From Thalassarchaeum sp002495735 (GTDB lineage Archaea; Thermoplasmatota; Poseidoniia; Poseidoniales; Thalassarchaeaceae), in contig CALDRG010000003.1 of assembly GCA_937911265.1 (NCBI GenBank), forward strand, positions 1-6,807: DNA of 6,807 nucleotides. Direction: 5' to 3'. The notes below the pieces were generated by a model. It made no database searches, was not told the DNA's origin, and saw only the letters and a list, made by a program, of their open reading frames with translations. The stretch's first letter is position 1. Each line of letters starts with the position of its first letter. The translations under genes were made by a program, and so were the position numbers. Positions 5,601-6,807 of this stretch are shown here, piece by piece.

Positions 5601-6545
5601 ATGCAGACTCAGATGCTAGTAGATGAAGCAGTCGAGACCCTGCAGTCTCAGATTGACGACACCACAATCATCGCCTGCTCTGGAGGCATAGACAGTACGG
5701 TGGCCGCAGTGTTAGCCCACCGTGCCGTGGGGAGTCTCTTGCACTGCGTCTACGTCGACACCGGACTGATGCGTAAGGACGAGTCAGATGAGGTCACACA
5801 TATGTTTTCTGACCTTGGCATCGAGCTCAAGGTGGTGGACGCCTCGGAGCGCTTCTTGAACCACCTCTCAGGAGTCACTGACCCAGAGGAGAAGCGCAAG
5901 GTCATTGGCGAGCAATTCATCCGAGTCTTCGAAGGCGAACAGGAAGGATGCGGAGCAAAATTCCTAGTTCAGGGTACCATAGCGCCCGACTGGATAGAGT
6001 CCGGTGGCGGTAATCGTGACGTCATCAAGTCGCACCACAATGTCGGTGGACTCCCTGAGGATATCGACCTAGTCATAGTCGAGCCACTGCGCGAGTTCTA
6101 CAAGGACGAGGTTCGCGCCATCGCCCGCGACCTCGGTATCCCGTCGAGCGAGCGCCAGCCGTTTCCCGGGCCGGGCCTCGCAGTCCGGATCCTCGGTGAT
6201 ATCACACCAGACAGGGTAGCGGCTTGCCGCGAGGCCTGTCACATTGTCGAGACCCGCCTGCAGGATGCGGCGGCAGAGGGAAGATGCGAGCTGCCCTGGC
6301 AGTATTTCGCAGCCCTACTCCCAGTCAGGAGTGTAGGCGTGCACGGTGATGCGCGCGTGCACGGAGAGACAGTAGTGGTGAGAGCAGTGACGAGCCTAGA
6401 CGGTATGAGTGCCAAGTTTTCGGAGATACCACACGATGTACTGGCTGAAATAAGTACAGAGATTACCAATTCCCTCAAGGGACAGGTGAACCGGGTAGTC
6501 TACGATATCACTCACAAACCACCCGGAACAATTGAGTGGGAGTAA
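5601..6545 (+). CDS. guaAB: GMP synthase [glutamine-hydrolysing] subunit B (ATP-pyrophosphatase)
   Basis: 314 residues, the size of archaeal stand-alone GMP synthetase subunit B (about 305-315). It adenylates XMP and replaces the AMP with ammonia to give GMP; the ammonia comes from a separate glutaminase subunit (GuaAA), not seen here. The PP-loop SGGIDST is at 27-33. Further family segments are YVDTGLMRK, LVQGTIAPDWIESGG, the KSHHNVGGLPE stretch that belongs to the XMP/dimer region, and QPFPGPGLAVRILG (usually HPFPGPGL, with Gln for the first His). The C-terminal dimerisation domain ends in the canonical KPPGTIEWE. No amidotransferase domain is fused at the N-terminus, which points to archaea. 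The start is taken as the ATG at 5601, with a TTG directly before it as an alternative. It follows purE by 7 bases, completing a purine pair, and ends 40 bases before the tRNA gene. Confidence 0.95.
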   Translation: MQTQMLVDEAVETLQSQIDDTTIIACSGGIDSTVAAVLAHRAVGSLLHCVYVDTGLMRKDESDEVTHMFSDLGIELKVVDASERFLNHLSGVTDPEEKRKVIGEQFIRVFEGEQEGCGAKFLVQGTIAPDWIESGGGNRDVIKSHHNVGGLPEDIDLVIVEPLREFYKDEVRAIARDLGIPSSERQPFPGPGLAVRILGDITPDRVAACREACHIVETRLQDAAAEGRCELPWQYFAALLPVRSVGVHGDARVHGETVVVRAVTSLDGMSAKFSEIPHDVLAEISTEITNSLKGQVNRVVYDITHKPPGTIEWE

Positions 6546-6549
6546 TCCG

Positions 6550-6562
6550 ATTCTTTCATGAA
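6550..6562 (+). promoter_or_regulatory. Weak TATA-like element before the tRNA gene
   Basis: The A/T-rich stretch ATTCTTTCATGAA stands out from GC-rich surroundings and ends 24 bases before the tRNA 5' end. This is about the distance expected for an archaeal TATA box driving a tRNA. The match to a TATA consensus is poor, and the tRNA could instead be processed from the guaAB transcript. Confidence 0.25.
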
Positions 6563-6585
6563 GGATGGGGCCAGCCGCGAGTCAG

Positions 6586-6661
6586 GCCGACATAGCTTAG
6601 TTGGTGGAGCGGTGGACTGTTAATCCACAGGTCGCAGGTTCGAGTCCTGCTGTCGGCGCCA
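6586..6661 (+). tRNA. tRNA-Asn (anticodon GTT)
   Basis: A full cloverleaf can be drawn. The acceptor stem GCCGACA (6586-6592) pairs perfectly with TGTCGGC (6651-6657), followed by discriminator G6658. The D stem GCTT/GAGC (with one G-U) encloses an 8-base loop containing GG. The anticodon stem GTGGA/TCCAC encloses loop CTGTTAA, with GTT at 6619-6621. A 5-base variable loop is followed by the T stem GCAGG/CCTGC with loop TTCGAGT. CCA is encoded at 6659-6661, a feature only some archaeal tRNA genes have. There is no sign of an intron. The next base begins the stop codon of the opposing gene. Confidence 0.97.
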
Positions 6662-6807
6662 TCAGTCCCTGCGTGCGATAGCCGCGAAAGCGAGCACCGT
6701 AAGGGCCGAAACTAGTCCGAACCCTGGTGTACCCTCGGGCTCCGGCTCTACAATCGGGTCGTTGGCATCGCACACCCCGTTACTATCGTAATCCGTAGGC
6801 GTGCTGT
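6662..6807 (-). CDS. Surface protein C-terminus with PGF-CTERM-like sorting tail (partial)
   Basis: Reading leftward from the right edge, 47 codons in frame (first full codon at 6805-6803) end in TGA at 6664-6662. The fragment has an Asp/Asn-rich segment TDYDSNGVCDANDP like a calcium-binding thrombospondin type 3 or dockerin-like repeat, then an acidic Pro-rich spacer PEPEG. A tripartite tail follows: TPGFG, a hydrophobic stretch of about 13 residues (LVSALTVLAFAAI) and a basic end ARRD. This order is that of archaeal PGF-CTERM signals, which archaeosortase A recognises to cleave and lipid-anchor surface proteins. The protein is thus probably exported and anchored outside the cell. The main domain lies beyond the window, so its function is unknown. 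Its stop codon directly adjoins the tRNA-Asn 3' end on the opposite strand. Confidence 0.75.
   Translation of the reverse strand, partial: STPTDYDSNGVCDANDPIVEPEPEGTPGFGLVSALTVLAFAAIARRD

Noticed and set aside
6546..6585. Terminator hairpin after guaAB
   Set aside because: CTTTCATGAAGG is nearly palindromic but leaves no loop for a hairpin, and no T-tract follows.
1..6807. CRISPR array, insertion sequence, toxin-antitoxin or defence system
   Set aside because: I saw no regularly spaced repeats, transposase or nuclease motifs, or paired small genes on either strand.

Overview
The window looks like a piece of an archaeal chromosome, most likely from the Thermoplasmatota and perhaps the marine group II/III (Poseidoniales-like) lineage. 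Three things support archaea. The GMP synthetase is present only as a stand-alone ATP-pyrophosphatase subunit, the split form usual in archaea. The PurE has an archaeal-style C-terminal half (ATVGVDRGDNAA). The C-terminus of a surface protein at the right edge ends in a PGF-CTERM-like sorting tail. Base composition is moderately GC-rich and arginine is often AGG/AGA. The lineage is inferred from these traits, not from a database comparison.

Layout. Positions 1-329 (+) hold the C-terminal end of an unrecognised protein. Its stop overlaps by 7 bases the stop of a convergent gene (323-1168, minus) for a degenerate extended short-chain dehydrogenase/NAD-epimerase-like protein. A 122-base divergent intergenic region with inverted repeats separates that gene from a rightward cluster. 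In order, the cluster is gcvPA (1291-2658), gcvPB (2655-4166, ATGA overlap), an unrecognised membrane protein (4207-5097), purE (5120-5593), guaAB (5601-6545) and tRNA-Asn(GUU) (6586-6661). On the minus strand, a surface-protein gene that enters from the right edge ends at 6662, directly against the tRNA 3' end.

How the genes fit together. GcvPA and GcvPB form the glycine decarboxylase (P-protein) of the glycine cleavage system, which yields CO2, ammonia and a one-carbon unit on a folate carrier. PurE acts at the carboxylation step of de novo purine synthesis, and GuaAB amidates XMP to GMP. The tight spacing suggests one transcript linking glycine/one-carbon supply with purine output. GcvT, GcvH, the Lpd (L) protein, PurK and the glutaminase subunit of GMP synthetase are not in the window. 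Most of the window is recognisable core metabolism. I found no convincing new defence, mobile or CRISPR system. The least explained items are the membrane protein inside the operon, the motif-stripped epimerase homologue, and a possible RNA structure over the gcvPA ribosome binding site.
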